DNA of 64,000 nucleotides from NCBI GenBank assembly GCA_013398015.1, contig VZRR01027747.1:1118122-1182121 (forward strand), written 5' to 3'. The translations under genes were made by a program, and so were the position numbers. The notes below the pieces were generated by a model, which saw only the letters and a list, made by a program, of their open reading frames with translations, searched no databases and had not been told where the DNA came from. The stretch's first letter is position 1, and every line of letters begins with the position of its first letter. The DNA comes from Oreocharis arfaki (lineage: Eukaryota; Chordata; Aves; Passeriformes; Paramythiidae). Of this stretch, positions 60,592-64,000 are shown one piece after another.

Positions 60592-63060
60592 ACATTTGCT
60601 CTCACTTGCCAGTGGCTTTAGCTCTCCTGTCTCTAGCCTGTTGAAGTGTAGAGAAGAGGTTATAACCTCTACACTGGAGGCAAAACCATCTCTCACACCT
60701 GAGAAGCCACAGAACAAGCTTCTTCAGTGGCTGGGTCATGGAATTATGTCCTGATAGGCCTGTATGCAAGTGGCAAAAGGAAATGCGTGCCATACAAGTC
60801 ACTTTTTGATACGAGTACACATTCTGACAGATGGTGCAGCATTCTCAATCACATGATGTAAAAAGTTGGGATGTCAGACTCATCTAATTGTACATTTGAA
60901 CTCTCAGAGTTCATATCACCATGAGAGCACTCAAGTTCCAAGCTGAAGAGGTATCCATTTTTTCCCATGCTCAGTAAGGGACCACTGCCAGAAGCTGCAT
61001 AGCTATTCTGTGCCCCTCTTCCCCTACTTGCTTTGTTCCAGCTCTTTAGACTTTATGTTCATACAGGTCCCAGGTTCTGTCATCTGAGAAAATAGCTCCC
61101 ACCAGCTTGGAATGTCCTGCTGGGTTATACAAAGGTTTGTTAAGAGCCTTTTAACTGAAATTGTGGGATGTCAACTTGCATGAATTTGTGTGCTTATTTG
61201 CAATTTAGCTGTTTTCTGAGAAATGTCGCATACTGCCAAGAGTTGTTCGCTACCTGAGTTGCTATAACCACCTGGTTTCTCTGGTACATGTTGAGGTCAC
61301 TGCTTTAAGAATCTCTTGACTTTCAAAGAGCAAGAATGCTTTTTGTCCTTGGAAAACACGAAGCATGTTTTATTTTTATTATGGGGTTTTCTTAACAGAT
61401 AACAGCCTACATTAATATATATTCAATTATTTTGATCATAAAGAGGATTGCCTTAGTGAGGAAAGGTCTTAGTTTTGATTGTCGTTCCTCATTGCATCAT
61501 CATGTTGGATCTTAACAGGACACAGACAGGAAACATCACAAAATGTCTTGAAATCCCTGTAAGCTGGGTATGAATTATCAGCAACATTAATTCACAACAC
61601 CATTGCTTTGTCAAAGTTAGTTACACGTGCTATTGTTTTGAGAATATTTGACTGATACAGTTGCCTCTATAATTAGGAGTCTGTCACATTTCAATTATAT
61701 TTTCAAACCACTTTCCCAAAGGCATATAAATCAGATAAACCCCATTTGGGCTGAAATGTGCCATGATAATTAGTGTGGGGACAGTTTTGTTTGCATGCTG
61801 TAGTCCAGTGCTTTGTTAGAGGATTATTATGCAAATAGGGTGGGTGTGTTGTCATATCTTCTAGACCTTCAAAAAAAAATTACGGTTGGTATTTTGAGTT
61901 TTGGCTTAACCATTTTGTTACAGATGACACAGTTTTATCACTGGTTTGTCACAGTATGCTAGCAATCCTAAGTACTAACTAAGAGACACTTTCACTATTA
62001 CAGTAGTATATTTCACAAGTAAATAGTACTGTCTCAAAAAACTGTTGAAGAAAGAAAAGGAGGATCAAATGTTAAATTTTCTTATTTGTGAAAACCTTTC
62101 TCAGTAGCAGTTCTTGACAAGAGTACATCATGTGAATGCACAAGGTAAAACCACTGGATAAGCTGCAATTGTGTGCAGTTAGTTATGTGTCTTTGGAAAT
62201 TGTGGCAGAAGAACAATTAATGACTTGAATCTGTTTTCTCAAGTAAGAGTTTAAGGAAAAAAACATGGTGTCCGAGAAAACCCTTAAAACATGCCATGAT
62301 GCACAGATGTGCTGTGAAATTCTTAAAATGTGAGCTAACTTTAAGAAGATCCTCACTGAATATTAAACAACCTTGGAAACTGCTACCCAGAAATAGCATT
62401 TTTTTCTCTGTTCTTGGTGTAGGGGTAGAGAGACGAGAGCTCATTTTTTCAGAAAAGAGGCAGTTGTCAATTTTTGCAGCCTAATCTATCTTTGTATGTA
62501 AGTTAGGCTACTGGATTTGCATTTTTGGGTTTTTATCAGATAGGCACCAATGCTTTTAAAGCTGTGTCATGCAAGCTAAAGAATCTTTAAGTGTTTGCCC
62601 ATATTTATCCATAAATATTGGAATAAATAAAGGGATCAACTGGGTGGCATTTTCATGTCCAAGGAGGCAATGCACTAGGGATCGCTCTTTCTGCATGCAT
62701 TCTTTCAATGACATCTCTGCTCTCTGGGGACAGCATTTTGCTGGTAATGCAGGGAGGCAGATATGGAAAAAAGGTGGGGGGGAAAAAAATACACAAACAT
62801 TCTGAAATTCTGTTTTCATGCTAGCAATCCAAACTGAAGCTGTGGAAAAGCATTGGCTTTTTTGTATCTCACATCAGTATAAGCCGAATTTTCAATCAAC
62901 TTTTCTCTTCTAGTAGATTGCCATTATTCCTAAGCATAGAAAATTTACTATTGTAGAGGAAACTGGAGCAGGCCAGCTGTGAGGCTGTTTATCTTAGTAG
63001 TGTTCATCTTCTAATGGTCACATAGATAAGATTTAGTACTGCCTCTGTCCCGGGCAGAGA
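60592..63060. other. Unique-looking stretch
   Basis: AT-rich DNA with no recognised repeat, RNA gene or exon. The first 170 bases (60592-60760) continue the GC-richer flank of the duplicated unit. Confidence 0.5.
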
Positions 63061-63080
63061 AGAATATATTTTCAGAGATA

Positions 63081-63830
63081 CGTAGAATTGTTTTGGTTGG
63101 AAGAGACCTTCAAAGACCTTCTAATCCAACCCCCCTGCTATGAGCAGGGACTTCTTTCACAAGACCAATTTGCTCAGAGCCCCATCCAATCCAGCCTTGT
63201 ACATTTACAGAGATGGGGCATTCACAGCTTCTCCAGACAAAACCTGTTACAGTGTCCCACCAAAAATTCTTCTTCATACCTAATATAAATCTATTCTATT
63301 TTACTTTAAAACCATTTCCTCTTGTCCTATATATCCTAGCCGAAAGTCCCTGTCTGGCTTTCTTGTATGCCGTGTTCAAGTACTGAAAGGCATCCAAAGC
63401 CTTCTCCAGGCTGAACAGGCTCATCTTCCTCAACCTGTCTTCACAGCAGAGGTGCTCCATCCCTTGGACCATCTTTGTGGCCCCCTGTGGATTTGCTCCA
63501 GCTGGTCCATGTCTGACTTATGTTTGGGCCCTGGAGGTGGACACAGCTCTGCAGGTGGGGTCCCACCAGAGCAGAGGGGCAGAATTCCCTCCCTTGCCCT
63601 GCTGCCCACACTGCTTTGGATGCAGCCCAGGACGTGTTTGGCTTCCTGGGCTGTGAGCACACACTGCTGGCTCATGTCCAGTCCCTTATCCACCAGTGCC
63701 CCCAGGACAATCCATTCTCTTCCCAGCCCTTTCTTGTGTTGGAGATTGCCCCAACAAGACCTTATAGCTGTTCTTCTTGCATTTCAGGAGGTTTGCATGG
63801 CCTAGGACTAAGGCACACTGTTTAACCCCA
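63081..63830 (-). mobile_element. CR1 LINE 3' end, about 750 bp, minus strand
   Basis: It begins cgtagaattgttttggttgg and passes through many well-preserved CR1 blocks (cttctaatccaacccccctg, ccttctccaggctgaacagg, gtggggtcccaccagagcag, cccaggacgtgtttggcttc, gtcccttatccaccagtgcc). It is the longest CR1 here and may continue past 63830, where similarity fades. The 100-codon frames inside it on both strands are by-products. Confidence 0.94.
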
Positions 63831-64000
63831 TCACATTTCCTTCTGTGAAGTTATTCCAGCTGTCTAGTACCTTCTGAGCCAGTGCGTCTGCATGGCTTGA
63901 GGTACAGCCTAGGGTACAGGGTGGTATCAATGCCAGCCCTACTTTCTGGAAATAAAAAATACCCATGTATACAGAGATGAGGGATGCTAGACCTTCAGCT

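Noticed and set aside
63430..63825. Four frames of 73-117 codons near the window end
   Set aside because: All fall inside the minus-strand CR1 element at 63081-63830.
1..64000. tRNA, rRNA, snRNA, CRISPR or a novel defence-type system
   Set aside because: No B-box-like tRNA motif in context, no spaced direct repeats of CRISPR type and no operon-like gene cluster were seen; the window is ordinary vertebrate non-coding DNA with repeats.

Overview
This is a vertebrate window and almost certainly avian. The evidence is the repeat content: many CR1 LINE 3' ends in both orientations, with the CR1-type terminal motif (TCATAGAAT / ATTCTATGA), and LTRs of the avian ERVK type. The background is AT-rich, CpG-poor, non-coding DNA with short microsatellites. 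There are no bacterial-style genes, operons, CRISPR arrays or recognisable RNA genes. Most open frames are short chance frames, CR1 translations, or frames running through simple repeats or N runs. I recognise no gene by name.

Layout. From about 0.3 to 24.2 kb the minus strand carries a series of short spliceable open segments (best: 19547-19624, 20785-20865, 5617-5691, 5067-5171) with good acceptor and donor sites. Many neighbouring segments have matching codon phase, as expected of the 3' part of a many-exon gene with long introns. This is inference: windows of this size yield several such segments by chance, two phase breaks remain, and the plus strand has rivals (13411-13494, 19037-19090, 20266-20532, 29288-29383). 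The same region holds a rare CR1 endonuclease-domain remnant (about 15.6-15.84 kb), a CR1 3' end at 17.1 kb, a 20-bp minisatellite at 21.1 kb and a TTTGG array at 23.6 kb.

From 24.9 to 26.7 kb lies a repeat pile-up: a short solo ERVK-like LTR with a 5-bp target-site duplication, followed by two CR1 copies of different type. From 27 to 57 kb I see mostly unique AT-rich DNA. It is broken by CR1 fragments (43.3, 45.1, 51.7, 52.0, 56.7 kb), simple repeats, and several GC- and CpG-richer islands of unknown nature (28.4, 31.1, 32.8, 37.3, 54.2 kb).

From 57.46 to 60.59 kb a 1.28-kb unit containing an ERVK-like LTR appears twice, about 99% identical, on either side of a 407-base N gap. The second copy also holds an internal 173-bp repeat joined by a single N. 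This looks like unmerged overlapping or allelic contigs rather than real tandem duplication. The window ends in another long CR1 (63.08 kb onward).
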